Source: Streptomyces thermodiastaticus (GTDB lineage Bacteria > Actinomycetota > Actinomycetes > Streptomycetales > Streptomycetaceae). From it: a stretch of DNA of 64,000 nucleotides. Where the stretch lies: positions 38,144 to 102,143 of the forward strand of contig NZ_BNBV01000022.1 of assembly GCF_014656135.1 (NCBI RefSeq), written 5' to 3'. Made by a program: the position numbers and the translations under genes. Each line of letters starts with the position of its first letter. Positions within the stretch are counted from its first letter, which is position 1. Below are positions 55,712 through 63,871 of the stretch, one piece after another. The notes under the pieces were generated by a model. It saw only the letters and a list, made by a program, of their open reading frames with translations. It was not told the origin of the DNA and did no database searches.

Positions 55712-55892
55712 CCCGTGAGGATTCGCCGCACGCACCCGAGCGGGAGGACCGGGCCGGCTCGTCCTCGCCGTCCGTCCGGCCGCCTTCGACTCCGGCGCCG
55801 GGGACCTCGTCGCAGGGACACCGGCGGAGCCACCGATGTGCCGGACCGCCCGCTGAGGTGACAACGCGCTGCTGGTGGGGCAGTTACGGCTC

Positions 55893-57200
55893 ATGGGACG
55901 AGAGAACTGGAAGAGAATCTGGATCGGTTCGGCCGGCAACATGGTGGAGTGGTACGACTGGTTCGTCTACGCCAGCTTCGCCACCTACTTCGCCGGAGCG
56001 TTCTTCCCGCACGGGAACCCGACCGCCCAGATGCTGAACACCGCGGGCATCTTCGCCGTCGGCTTCTTCATGCGGCCGGTCGGCGGCTGGCTGCTCGGCC
56101 GGGTCGGCGACCGCCGGGGCCGCAAGGCGGCGCTGACCCTGACCGTCACGCTGATGTCCGCCTCCGCGGTGCTCATCGCCGTCGCGCCGACCTACGCGGT
56201 CGCCGGCTACGGCGGAGCAGCGGTCCTGCTCGTCGCCCGGCTGCTGCAGGGGCTGTCGGTGGGCGGCGAGTACGCGGCCAGCGCCACCTACCTCACCGAG
56301 GCCTCCGACCCCCGGCGCCGCGGCTTCACCTCCAGCTTCCAGTACGTCTCCATGACCGCCGGACAGATCATCGGCCTCGGCCTGCAGATCCTGCTCCAGC
56401 ACACGATGTCCGACGACGCCCTGCACAGCTACGGCTGGCGCATCCCCTTCGTGATCGGGGCGCTCGGCGCTGCCGTCGTCTTCTACCTGCGCCGCAGCAT
56501 GCTGGAGACCGAGATCTACGAGGCGGACGCCGGCGCGGACCCGGAGCGCGGCACGCTGCGCGCCCTGTGGCAGCACAAGCGCGAGGCGCTGCTGGTGATG
56601 GCCCTGACCATGGGCGGCACCGTGGCGTACTACACCTACACGACGTACCTGACGAAGTACCTGTCCAACACGGCCGGCCTGCCCAAGCGGACCGCGACCC
56701 TGGTGTCCTTCACCGCGCTGATCGTCTTCGCCTGTCTGCAGCCGCTGGCCGGCCGGCTGTCCGACCGGATCGGCCGCCGCCCGCTGCTGATCGGGTTCGC
56801 GGTCGGCTCCACCCTGCTGACGGTGCCGATCATGACCCTGCTGGGGCACGCCGGCAGCTTCTGGCCGGCCCTCGGGCTGTCCCTGCTGGCGCTGGTGGTG
56901 GTCACCGGCTACACCTCCATCAACGCCTGTGTGAAGGCCGAGCTGTTCCCCACCGGCGTGCGCGCCCTCGGCGTGGCCCTGTCCTACGCCCTGGCCAACG
57001 CCCTGTTCGGCGGCACCGCCGAGTACGTCGCCCTGTGGTTCAAGAACGCCGGCGCCGAGTCCGGGTTCTACTGGTACGTGGCCGGCTGCGCGGCCGTCTC
57101 GCTGGTGGTGTATGTCACCATGCGGGAGACCCGCGACCTGGACCTGACCCGGGTGCGGACCGCGGACGACGCCCCGGTCCGCAGCCGCGTGCACGGCTGA
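55893..57200 (+). CDS. MHS-family MFS transporter (alpha-ketoglutarate/proline permease-like)
   Basis: A 435-residue membrane protein with 12 predicted helices, of the metabolite:H+ symporter group. Family motifs are WIGSAGNMVEWYDWFVYASF at the N-terminus, RPVGGWLLGRVGDRRGRKAA between helices 2 and 3, LLQGLSVGGEYAASATYLTE in helix 4, and PLAGRLSDRIGRRPLLIG in the second half. The substrate is probably a small carboxylate or proline/betaine but cannot be fixed. The ATG at 55893 is preferred; an in-frame GTG at 55875 adds six residues. A hairpin follows the stop. Confidence 0.9.
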   Translation: MGRENWKRIWIGSAGNMVEWYDWFVYASFATYFAGAFFPHGNPTAQMLNTAGIFAVGFFMRPVGGWLLGRVGDRRGRKAALTLTVTLMSASAVLIAVAPTYAVAGYGGAAVLLVARLLQGLSVGGEYAASATYLTEASDPRRRGFTSSFQYVSMTAGQIIGLGLQILLQHTMSDDALHSYGWRIPFVIGALGAAVVFYLRRSMLETEIYEADAGADPERGTLRALWQHKREALLVMALTMGGTVAYYTYTTYLTKYLSNTAGLPKRTATLVSFTALIVFACLQPLAGRLSDRIGRRPLLIGFAVGSTLLTVPIMTLLGHAGSFWPALGLSLLALVVVTGYTSINACVKAELFPTGVRALGVALSYALANALFGGTAEYVALWFKNAGAESGFYWYVAGCAAVSLVVYVTMRETRDLDLTRVRTADDAPVRSRVHG

Positions 57201-57208
57201 GCCAGGGA

Positions 57209-57230
57209 CAGGCCGCCGACGCGCGGCCTG
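57209..57230 (+). terminator. Terminator of the MHS transporter gene
   Basis: Perfect 8-bp stem CAGGCCGC/GCGGCCTG with a 6-base loop, 9 bases after the stop. Confidence 0.6.
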
Positions 57231-57338
57231 CCCGCACCGTGCCGTGGACCTACCGGGCCGGTGCCCGGCGGTCCCGGGCGGGTGTCCGGGGCGTCGCCCG
57301 CATGCTGAGACGCCGTGCGTGCGCGGGCGGACCTGTGC

Positions 57339-57344
57339 GAGACT
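57339..57344 (+). promoter_or_regulatory. -10 box GAGACT of the cimA leader
   Basis: GAGACT ends 6 bases before the GTG of the leader peptide at 57351, matching the leaderless pattern in this window. Confidence 0.5.
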
Positions 57345-57350
57345 GCCACC

Positions 57351-57401
57351 GTGCTCTCGTTCGCCATGATTATTGGCAGCAGGCGCGCCGGTCCGCAGTG
57401 A
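57351..57401 (+). CDS. cimA leader peptide MLSFAMIIGSRRAGPQ
   Basis: A 16-residue ORF (GTG start; ATG at 57366 is an alternative 11-residue start) with two neighbouring Ile codons ATT-ATT, rare in this genome, and one Leu. It precedes an intrinsic terminator and cimA, whose product leads to isoleucine. The arrangement matches an isoleucine-sensing attenuation leader. Confidence 0.65.
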   Translation: MLSFAMIIGSRRAGPQ

Positions 57402-57455
57402 CCGCCTCGTACGACCAAGTACGGGCGGCCGCCGTCGTCCTCGACCCGCGCGCAG

Positions 57456-57481
57456 ACCTCTCGCACCCGCGAGAGGTTTTT
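57456..57481 (+). terminator. Attenuator terminator ahead of cimA
   Basis: 8-bp stem CCTCTCGC/GCGAGAGG (57457-57464 and 57469-57476), loop ACCC, flanked by an A-T pair and followed by TTTTT and CGTTTTC. It lies 108 bases before the cimA start, inside the leader and not after a gene. A terminator here can only act on cimA expression. Confidence 0.8.
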
Positions 57482-57588
57482 CGTTTTCCTGGCCCACCTC
57501 AGCCGGGAACGAGGCGCGAGGGAGGATGGGGGGACGGTGGAACCGGTTATTCCGGTATGACCGAGATCCCACACCAGGAGCCTGAGAC

Positions 57589-59193
57589 ATGTCCGCATCC
57601 AGCCCGCTGGACGACTCGTTCCACGTCTTCGACACCACCCTGCGCGACGGCGCCCAGCGCGAGGGCATCAACCTCACCGTCGCCGACAAACTGGCCATCG
57701 CCCGGCACCTGGACGACTTCGGCGTGGGCTTCATCGAGGGCGGCTGGCCCGGCGCGAACCCGCGCGACACCGAGTTCTTCGCGCGCGCCCGTGAGGAGAT
57801 CGACTTCCGCCACGCCCAGCTGGTCGCCTTCGGCTCCACCCGCCGCGCCGGGACCACCGCCGCCGAGGACCGGCAGGTGCGGGCGCTGCTGGACTCCGGC
57901 GCCGAGGTGATCACCCTGGTCGCCAAGTCGCACGACCGGCACGTGGAGCTGGCCCTGCGCACCACCCTGGAGGAGAACCTGGAGATGGTCCGCGACACCG
58001 TCTCCCACCTGCGCTCCCAGGGCCGCCGCGTCTTCGTGGACTGCGAGCACTTCTTCGACGGCTACCGCGCCAACCCCGAGTACGCCACCGCGGTCGTGCG
58101 CACCGCCGCCGAGGCCGGCGCGGACGTGGTCGTCCTGTGCGACACCAACGGCGGCATGCTCCCCGCCCAGGTCCACGCGACCGTCGCCACCGTGCTGGCC
58201 GACACCGGCGCCCGGCTGGGCATCCATGCCCAGGACGACACCGGCTGCGCGGTCGCCAACACCCTCGCCGCCGTCGACGCCGGCGCCACCCATGTGCAGT
58301 GCACCGCCAACGGCTACGGCGAGCGCGTCGGCAACGCCAACCTCTTCCCGGTCGTCGCCGCCCTGGAACTGAAGTACGGCAAGAAGGTGCTCCCCGAGGG
58401 CCGGCTGCGCGAGATGACCCGCATCTCCCACGCCATCGCCGAGGTCGTCAATCTCACCCCTTCCACCCACCAGCCCTATGTGGGCGTCTCCGCCTTCGCC
58501 CACAAGGCCGGTCTGCACGCCTCCGCCATCAAGGTCGACCCGGACCTGTACCAGCACATCGACCCCGAGTCGGTCGGCAACACCATGCGCATGCTGGTCT
58601 CCGACATGGCCGGCCGGGCCTCGGTGGAGCTGAAGGGCAAGGAACTCGGCATCGACCTCGGCGGCGACCGGGAACTCGTCGGCCGCATCGTCGACCGCGT
58701 CAAGGAACGCGAACTCGAGGGCTACACCTACGAGGCCGCCGACGCCAGCTTCGAACTGCTGCTGCGCGCCGAGGCCGAGGGCGGGCCGCTGCGCTACTTC
58801 GACGTGGAGTCCTGGCGGGCCATCGTCGAGGACCGCCCCGACGGCACACACGCCAACGAGGCCACCGTCAAGCTGTGGGCCAAGGGCGAGCGGATCGTCG
58901 CCACCGCTGAGGGCAACGGCCCGGTCAACGCCCTCGACCGCGCCCTGCGCGTGGCCCTGGAGAAGATCTATCCCCAGCTCGGCACCCTGGAACTGGTCGA
59001 CTACAAGGTCCGCATCCTGGAGGGCCGGCACGGCACCTCCTCCACCACCCGCGTGCTGGTGTCCACCTCCGACGGCGCGGGGGAGTGGGCCACGGTGGGT
59101 GTCGCCGACAACGTGATCGCCGCCTCCTGGCGGGCCCTGGAGGACGCCTACACCTACGGGCTGCTGCGGGCGGGCGTGGAACCGGCCCGGTAG
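57589..59193 (+). CDS. cimA: (R)-citramalate synthase
   Basis: Condenses acetyl-CoA and pyruvate to citramalate, the entry to a threonine-independent isoleucine route; 534 residues. The catalytic barrel has FHVFDTTLRDGAQREGINLT at the start, FIEGGWPGANPRD, the metal motif region GIHAQDDTGCAVANTLAAVD, and CTANGYGERVGNANLFPVV. The C-terminal LeuA-type regulatory domain (about 400-530) includes TVKLWAKGERIVATAEGNGP and is the likely site of isoleucine feedback. Similarity to LeuA is expected; the DTTLRDGAQREGI pattern and the 530-residue length favour CimA. An attenuator sits upstream. Confidence 0.92.
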   Translation: MSASSPLDDSFHVFDTTLRDGAQREGINLTVADKLAIARHLDDFGVGFIEGGWPGANPRDTEFFARAREEIDFRHAQLVAFGSTRRAGTTAAEDRQVRALLDSGAEVITLVAKSHDRHVELALRTTLEENLEMVRDTVSHLRSQGRRVFVDCEHFFDGYRANPEYATAVVRTAAEAGADVVVLCDTNGGMLPAQVHATVATVLADTGARLGIHAQDDTGCAVANTLAAVDAGATHVQCTANGYGERVGNANLFPVVAALELKYGKKVLPEGRLREMTRISHAIAEVVNLTPSTHQPYVGVSAFAHKAGLHASAIKVDPDLYQHIDPESVGNTMRMLVSDMAGRASVELKGKELGIDLGGDRELVGRIVDRVKERELEGYTYEAADASFELLLRAEAEGGPLRYFDVESWRAIVEDRPDGTHANEATVKLWAKGERIVATAEGNGPVNALDRALRVALEKIYPQLGTLELVDYKVRILEGRHGTSSTTRVLVSTSDGAGEWATVGVADNVIAASWRALEDAYTYGLLRAGVEPAR

Positions 59194-59259
59194 CCGAGTC
59201 GCGGCTTTCCGGCGCCGCGGGCCCCGGCGCGCGCCGGAGGGCGTCCGTCCCCCCGCCTG

Positions 59260-59850
59260 TCAGGGTGCCCGCCAGATGTTGTCGAAGGCGGCGTCCTCGA
59301 TGCGGCGCCGCTGCCGTACGCCCTCCAGCTCGGTCACCGCGTGACCGACGGCGGCCAGCACGGTCTGCAGCGCCTCGTCGTCCAGGACGACGGGCTGCCC
59401 GGCCTCGATGCCCAGGGCGGCGGCCAGCGCGACCAGGACCGGCTCGCGCGCGGCCCAGCGACGGGCCGCCGCGCTCCGGGCCGGCGAGTCGGCCGGCTGC
59501 GGCGGCCCGGCCGGCATCCAGCGGTGGCGCGGGGCGGCCAGCTGTCCCTGGGCCCGCATCTCGGCCACGTACGCCGCGGCCAGCCCGCGGCCCCGGCGCC
59601 ACAGCCAGTCCTCCACGGTCTCGTACGGCGCCTGGCGCACGAGCGCGGCGCTCGCCCGGCCCCGCAGCCGGTCGCCGGTGGCCGGGATCAGGCCGGGCAC
59701 GATCCGGTCGTCCTGAAGGGAGACGGACTCCTCGGCGAGCAGATCGGCGAGTTCCGCGCCCGCCAGGGCCAGCGAGAGGTCCCCCTGCTCCACGGGACGG
59801 GTGCCCGGGACGTCCAGGGTGACGAGCAGCAGGTCCCGTGGTGTGGTCAT
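59260..59850 (-). CDS. GPP34 (GOLPH3-like) family protein
   Basis: A 196-residue protein of the GPP34 family, named after Golgi phosphoprotein 3, which binds phosphoinositide lipids in eukaryotes. Recognisable features are the start TTPRDLLLVTLDVPGTRPVE, the helix SLALAGAELADLLAEESVSL, YETVEDWLWRRGRGLAAAYV, and the C-terminal LQTVLAAVGHAVTELEGVRQ. In bacteria the role is unknown; a membrane-lipid or secondary-metabolism link has been suggested in some streptomycetes. The ATG at 59850 has GGGAGGACGGC just upstream. It converges with cimA. Confidence 0.85.
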   Translation of the reverse strand: MTTPRDLLLVTLDVPGTRPVEQGDLSLALAGAELADLLAEESVSLQDDRIVPGLIPATGDRLRGRASAALVRQAPYETVEDWLWRRGRGLAAAYVAEMRAQGQLAAPRHRWMPAGPPQPADSPARSAAARRWAAREPVLVALAAALGIEAGQPVVLDDEALQTVLAAVGHAVTELEGVRQRRRIEDAAFDNIWRAP

Positions 59851-59972
59851 GCCGTCCTCCCGGGCGTCGGTGCCGTCGGCCCGGGCCTGCCGGTCCGGAT
59901 CCACCGCCGACCCTACGTCGCCGTGCCTGGCGCGCACACCCGTACGGGTGACCGTCTTGCCCGGATTTCGGG

Positions 59973-59978
59973 TAGTTT
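59973..59978 (+). promoter_or_regulatory. -10 box TAGTTT, leaderless start at 59985
   Basis: TAGTTT ends 6 bases before the ATG at 59985. GTGACC at 59948-59953, 19 bases upstream of the -10 box, may serve as -35. Confidence 0.55.
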
Positions 59979-59984
59979 CGAACC

Positions 59985-61349
59985 ATGAAGGCCGTCGTCC
60001 TGCCCCGAGCCCCTCTGCGGCTGCTGGTCGCGCTCGCGGTGGCCGTCCTGGCCGTGCTGTCGACCGGGCTGCCGCGCGCCGAGGCCGCCGACAGCGTCTC
60101 GACGGTCGCACAGGCCCTGCGCGAGAGCCCCGTCTACGTGGATCCGGCCGCCTCCGGCCAGCTGTCCGAAGAGGACGCCGCGGCACTGGCCCGGCGGATC
60201 GAGGACGCCGACAAGCCGCTGTTCGTCGCCGTGCTCCCGGCCGGCTACCCGACCGAGAACCTCTTCACCGACCTGCGCACCGCCACCGGCGTCACCGGTG
60301 TCTACGCCGTCCGCCTGGGCGACCGCTTCGACGCCCGCGCCGACTCCTCGGTGCTCTCCCGCACCGCCGTGCGCAACCTGGTCACCAGCGTGCAGGGGGA
60401 GGGCGCCGTCACCCAGCTCACCGACTTCACCGACCGGGCCCTGCCCGCCATGCGCGGCTCGGCCCCCGCGAGCTGGGGCAGCTCCGGCCGCACCGGTGTG
60501 CCCTCCACGACGCTGATCACCGTCGGGGCGCTGCTGGTGCTGTGCGGGGCGGGCGCCTACGCCATGGCGCGGCACACCCGGCGGCGCCGGGAGGAGGAGC
60601 AGCGGGCCGCCCTGGAGAAGCTGCGGGTCGTCGTGGACGAGGACATCACGGCCTTCGGTGAGGAGCTGGACCGCCTGGACTTCCATCCGGCCGAGCCCGG
60701 CGCCGACGACGCCATGCGCGCCGACTACGAACGGGCCCTGGACGCCTACGAGCAGGCCAAGCAGCACATGGCCGAGGCCCGCAGACCCGAGGACGTGCGC
60801 ACGGTCACCGAGGCCCTGAAGGAGGGCCGGCTCAGCCTCGCCCAGCTCGCCGCGCGCCGCGAGGGGCGGCCGCTGCCCGAGCGGCGCCCGCCGTGCTTCT
60901 TCGACCCCCGTCACGGCCCCTCGGTGGCCGACGCCTCCTGGACCCCGCAGGGCGGGGTGACCCGCGAGGTGCCGGTGTGCGCCGCCGACCGGGTGCGGCT
61001 GGCCGAGGGCCGCGAGCCGCAGATCCGCGAGGTCGACACCGCCTGGGGCCGCCGGCCCTACTGGGACGCCGGTCCCGCCTACGGCCCCTGGGCCGGCGGC
61101 TACTTCGGCGGCGGCATCCTGCCCGGCCTGCTGGTGGGCACCCTGCTCGGCAGCATGATGGCCACCCCCTCGTACGCGGCGGACTACGGCTCGGGGTACG
61201 GCGACTTCGGCGGCTACGACGGCTACGGAGGCCACGGCGGTGACTTCTCCGGCCCCGACTTCGACCCCGGGGACTTCGGCGGGGGCGACTTCGGCGGAGG
61301 GGACTTCTCAGGCGGCGGCGACTTCGGCGGGGGCGGCGGAGGCTTCTGA
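59985..61349 (+). CDS. Signal-peptide membrane protein with Gly-rich C-terminus
   Basis: A 454-residue protein with an N-terminal signal peptide (RLLVALAVAVLAVLSTGLPRA, cleavage near AEA). Residues 35-160 form an extracellular TPM-like domain (VYVDPAASGQLSEEDAAALA, LFVAVLPAGYPTEN). A membrane segment follows (STTLITVGALLVLCGAGAYA, about 176-195), then a cytoplasmic coiled-coil-like part (RRRREEEQRAALEKLRVVVD, up to 280), a Cys-containing region (PPCFFDPRHGP, VPVCAADRV), and a low-complexity tail of Gly, Asp, Phe and Tyr (GGGDFGGGDFSGGGDFGGGG). The tail resembles those of TPM/YgcG-like proteins. Function is unknown. The start is leaderless. Confidence 0.83.
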   Translation: MKAVVLPRAPLRLLVALAVAVLAVLSTGLPRAEAADSVSTVAQALRESPVYVDPAASGQLSEEDAAALARRIEDADKPLFVAVLPAGYPTENLFTDLRTATGVTGVYAVRLGDRFDARADSSVLSRTAVRNLVTSVQGEGAVTQLTDFTDRALPAMRGSAPASWGSSGRTGVPSTTLITVGALLVLCGAGAYAMARHTRRRREEEQRAALEKLRVVVDEDITAFGEELDRLDFHPAEPGADDAMRADYERALDAYEQAKQHMAEARRPEDVRTVTEALKEGRLSLAQLAARREGRPLPERRPPCFFDPRHGPSVADASWTPQGGVTREVPVCAADRVRLAEGREPQIREVDTAWGRRPYWDAGPAYGPWAGGYFGGGILPGLLVGTLLGSMMATPSYAADYGSGYGDFGGYDGYGGHGGDFSGPDFDPGDFGGGDFGGGDFSGGGDFGGGGGGF

Positions 61350-61664
61350 ACCGCCGTACGCGGCGGGGCCGGCGGGCCCGGCGGCGGACACGGATATGCT
61401 CGGGCATGTCCCCCGGCGGCTCGTGCCGCACCAGGACGCCCGTCCGGCCCTGTGCCGTCACCCCGACAGCGGCATGCACCGCCATCGGACGGGTGCAGGC
61501 GCGGCCCCGCCCGCTTTGTGGGTTCCCTACAACGCCGATCCCCTCTGAGCAGTCGGAAAGGCTGCATCGGCCCACGGTTCTGTTCGGTGGCACCAGGAAA
61601 ACGCTCCGGAGACTGTACGAAGTCAACGGCTCGCTTTCCCCGGTCGGCTTCGTAAGGTCACTCC
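61350..61664 (+). other. Intergenic region upstream of accB
   Basis: 315 bases without a convincing gene. A 6-bp hairpin CCGCCG-TACG-CGGCGG at 61351-61366 may end the preceding gene. TTTGTGGGTTCCCTACAA at 61515-61532 is an imperfect inverted repeat (GGG/CCC with a bulged T) in an otherwise plain GC-rich stretch. TACGAAG/CTTCGTA (61615 and 61648) is a 7-bp inverted repeat whose right arm overlaps the accB -10 box. Confidence 0.5.
61653..61658 (+). promoter_or_regulatory. -10 box TAAGGT, leaderless start of accB
   Basis: TAAGGT ends 6 bases before the accB ATG at 61665; no ribosome binding site is present. Confidence 0.55.
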
Positions 61665-63260
61665 ATGACCGTTTTGGAAGAGACGACGGGTGAGCCGACC
61701 GGCCAGCCGACGGACGCGCGCGGGCGGGTCGCCGAACTGCACGAGATCCGTGCGCAGGCGGTGGCGGGTCCCAGCGAGAAGGCGACCGCGGCCCAGCACG
61801 CCAAGGGCAAGCTGACCGCCCGGGAGCGGATCGAGCTGCTCCTGGACCCGGGTTCCTTCCACGAGGTCGAGCAGCTGCGCCGGCACCGTGCGACCGGTTT
61901 CGGCCTGGAGGCGAAGAAGCCGTACACCGACGGCGTCGTCACCGGCTGGGGCACGGTGGACGGCCGCACGGTCTTCGTCTACGCCCACGACTTCCGCATC
62001 TTCGGCGGTGCGCTGGGCGAGGCCCACGCCACGAAGATCCACAAGATCATGGACATGGCCATCGCGGCCGGTGCCCCGCTGGTCTCCCTCAACGACGGTG
62101 CGGGCGCCCGCATCCAGGAGGGCGTCAGCGCGCTGGCCGGCTACGGCGGCATCTTCCAGCGCAACACCAAAGCCTCCGGCGTCATCCCGCAGATCTCGGT
62201 GATGCTGGGCCCCTGCGCGGGCGGCGCGGCCTACAGCCCCGCCCTGACGGACTTCGTGTTCATGGTCCGCGAGACCTCGCAGATGTTCATCACCGGCCCG
62301 GACGTGGTCAAGGCCGTCACCGGTGAGGAGATCACCCAGAACGGCCTGGGCGGCGCGGACGTGCACGCCGAGACCTCCGGTGTCGCGCACTTCGTCTACG
62401 ACGACGAGGAGACCTGCATCGCCGAGGTCCGCTACCTGCTCTCCCTGCTGCCGCAGAACAACCGGGAGAACCCGCCGCGGGTGGCGTGCACCGACCCGGC
62501 CGACCGCCGCTGCGACACCCTGCTGGACCTCGTGCCGGCCGACGGCAACCGGCCGTACGACATGGCCAAGGTGATCGAGGAGATCGTCGACGACGGCGAC
62601 TACCTGGAGGTACACGAGCGCTGGGCGCGCAACATCATCTGCGCCCTGGCCCGCCTGGACGGCCAGGTGGTCGGCATCGTCGCCAACCAGCCGCAGGTGC
62701 TGGCCGGTGTGCTCGACATCGAGGCCAGCGAAAAAGCTGCACGTTTCGTGCAGATGTGTGACGCTTTCAATATCCCGATCGTCACCTTCCTGGACGTCCC
62801 CGGGTTCCTGCCGGGCGTCGACCAGGAGCACGGCGGGATCATCCGGCACGGCGCGAAGCTGCTGTACGCCTACTGCAACGCCACCGTGCCGCGGATCTCG
62901 CTGATCCTGCGCAAGGCGTACGGAGGTGCCTACATCGTGATGGACTCCCAGTCGATCGGCGCCGACCTCACCTACGCCTGGCCGACCAACGAGATCGCGG
63001 TGATGGGCGCCGAGGGCGCGGCCAACGTCATCTTCCGCCGTCAGATCGCCCAGGCCGAGGACCCCGAGGCCATGCGGCAGAAGATGGTCAAGGAGTACAA
63101 GGCCGAGCTGATGCACCCGTACTACGCGGCCGAGCGCGGCCTCGTGGACGACGTCATCGACCCCGCCGAGACCCGTGAGGTCCTCATCAGCTCCCTGGCG
63201 ATGCTGCACACCAAGCACGCCGACCTGCCCTCCCGCAAGCACGGCAACCCGCCGCAGTGA
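61665..63260 (+). CDS. accB: Acyl-CoA carboxylase beta (carboxyltransferase) subunit AccB
   Basis: Carboxyltransferase subunit that moves the carboxyl group from biotin to acyl-CoA, making malonyl- or methylmalonyl-CoA for lipid and polyketide synthesis; 531 residues. Both halves of the fold are present: SLNDGAGARIQEGVSALAGY and MLGPCAGGAAYSPALTDFV in the first, and LDVPGFLPGVDQEHGGIIRH and RKAYGGAYIVMDSQSIGADL in the second. The residue that sets substrate range in the S. coelicolor enzymes (Asp422 in PccB, Ile422 in AccB) is Ile424 here, in GGAYIVM, so the AccB type with acetyl- and propionyl-CoA use is expected. accE follows 56 bases later. Confidence 0.95.
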   Translation: MTVLEETTGEPTGQPTDARGRVAELHEIRAQAVAGPSEKATAAQHAKGKLTARERIELLLDPGSFHEVEQLRRHRATGFGLEAKKPYTDGVVTGWGTVDGRTVFVYAHDFRIFGGALGEAHATKIHKIMDMAIAAGAPLVSLNDGAGARIQEGVSALAGYGGIFQRNTKASGVIPQISVMLGPCAGGAAYSPALTDFVFMVRETSQMFITGPDVVKAVTGEEITQNGLGGADVHAETSGVAHFVYDDEETCIAEVRYLLSLLPQNNRENPPRVACTDPADRRCDTLLDLVPADGNRPYDMAKVIEEIVDDGDYLEVHERWARNIICALARLDGQVVGIVANQPQVLAGVLDIEASEKAARFVQMCDAFNIPIVTFLDVPGFLPGVDQEHGGIIRHGAKLLYAYCNATVPRISLILRKAYGGAYIVMDSQSIGADLTYAWPTNEIAVMGAEGAANVIFRRQIAQAEDPEAMRQKMVKEYKAELMHPYYAAERGLVDDVIDPAETREVLISSLAMLHTKHADLPSRKHGNPPQ

Positions 63261-63316
63261 CCGGCGGAGTCGTCGCCGAGCCCTTGCGGACCTCTCACGT
63301 ACGGAGAACGACACCC

Positions 63317-63505
63317 ATGAACACTCCCGACATCCGCGTCGAGAAGGGCCACGCCGAGCCCGAGGAGGTCGCCGCCATCACGGCCGTCCTCCTGGCCCGC
63401 GCCGCCGCCCGCCCCGCTCCCACGGCCCACCGGGCCCGCGCCCGCGCCGGCTGGCGCCGCCTGGAGCGTGAGCGCGGCTTCCGCGCCCCGCACAGCTGGC
63501 GCTGA
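63317..63505 (+). CDS. accE: Acyl-CoA carboxylase epsilon subunit AccE
   Basis: A 62-residue subunit that stimulates the carboxylase complex. It has the actinobacterial AccE pattern: PDIRVEKGHAEPEEVAAITA followed by LLARAAARPA, and an Arg/Trp-rich C-terminus (RAGWRRLERERGFRAPHSWR). The ATG at 63317 has GGAG about 11 bases upstream. A 15-bp terminator stem follows. Confidence 0.88.
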   Translation: MNTPDIRVEKGHAEPEEVAAITAVLLARAAARPAPTAHRARARAGWRRLERERGFRAPHSWR

Positions 63506-63529
63506 AGCCCGAACGCCGCACCGACGACA

Positions 63530-63566
63530 CAAGCCGCCGGCTCCCCTCCACGGAGCCGGCGGCTTG
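63530..63566 (+). terminator. Terminator of accB-accE
   Basis: Perfect 15-bp stem CAAGCCGCCGGCTCC/GGAGCCGGCGGCTTG with a 7-base loop, 24 bases after accE. Confidence 0.85.
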
Positions 63567-63567
63567 C

Positions 63568-63620
63568 GCTGTGCACCGGGCCGGCACGGTACGGAATGCT
63601 GTGCACGAGGCCGGCACGGT
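63568..63620. repeat. 23-bp direct repeat, two copies
   Basis: GCTGTGCACCGGGCCGGCAC plus GGT at 63568-63590 and GCTGTGCACGAGGCCGGCAC plus GGT at 63598-63620; two mismatches in 23, copies 30 bases apart. Confidence 0.7.
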
Positions 63621-63822
63621 CCAGGATCCGCAATCGGCGGCCGACGGGGGCGCGGGCCACGGCCTCCGCGTACCGGATCGCGAACTCCGCGACCATCACG
63701 TCCGTGATCGCGTCCGGCAACTCCAGGGTCCCGGACGACGTGGGCATGGTGAGCACAGTGCTCGTGGCCGGCTTTCGTGCTCGCGTTCCAGGGGGAGTCA
63801 GGGGGAGTGCCCGGGGCAGCAA

Positions 63823-63855
63823 AGAGGGCGCCCTCCGTGCCGGAGAGCGCCCTCT
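63823..63855 (-). terminator. Terminator of the conservon operon
   Basis: Perfect 9-bp stem AGAGGGCGC/GCGCCCTCT with an inner CTCC/GGAG pair in the loop, 17 bases downstream of the leftward GTPase stop. On the minus strand the stem is followed by TTT-G. Confidence 0.75.
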
Positions 63856-63871
63856 CGTGCCGCGCGGGACG

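Larger units (their letters stand above)
57201..57588 (+). other. Regulatory leader between the MHS transporter and cimA
   Basis: 388 bases holding the transporter terminator (57209-57230), the promoter and leader peptide of cimA (57339-57401) and an attenuator terminator (57456-57481). No other gene is seen. Confidence 0.7.
63567..63871. other. Intergenic region between accE and the conservon
   Basis: 305 bases. Two copies of a 23-base direct repeat (GCTGTGCAC..GGCCGGCACGGT) lie at 63568-63590 and 63598-63620, period 30. A leftward frame starting at an ATG near 63747 encodes SSGTLELPDAITDVMVAEFA and IRYAEAVARAPVGRRLRILD, which looks like a decayed or very short gene, but runs into the repeat and then into antisense of accE; I do not call it. 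Confidence 0.4.

Noticed and set aside
59260..61349. Transposon or insertion element around the GPP34 and Gly-rich genes
   Set aside because: No transposase, terminal inverted repeats or target duplications were seen; both genes look like chromosomal genes with normal composition.
63567..63747. Leftward small gene with MPTSSGTLELPDAITDV start
   Set aside because: The first 45 residues look gene-like, but the frame runs through a direct repeat and antisense of accE without a sensible end and no ribosome binding site was found.
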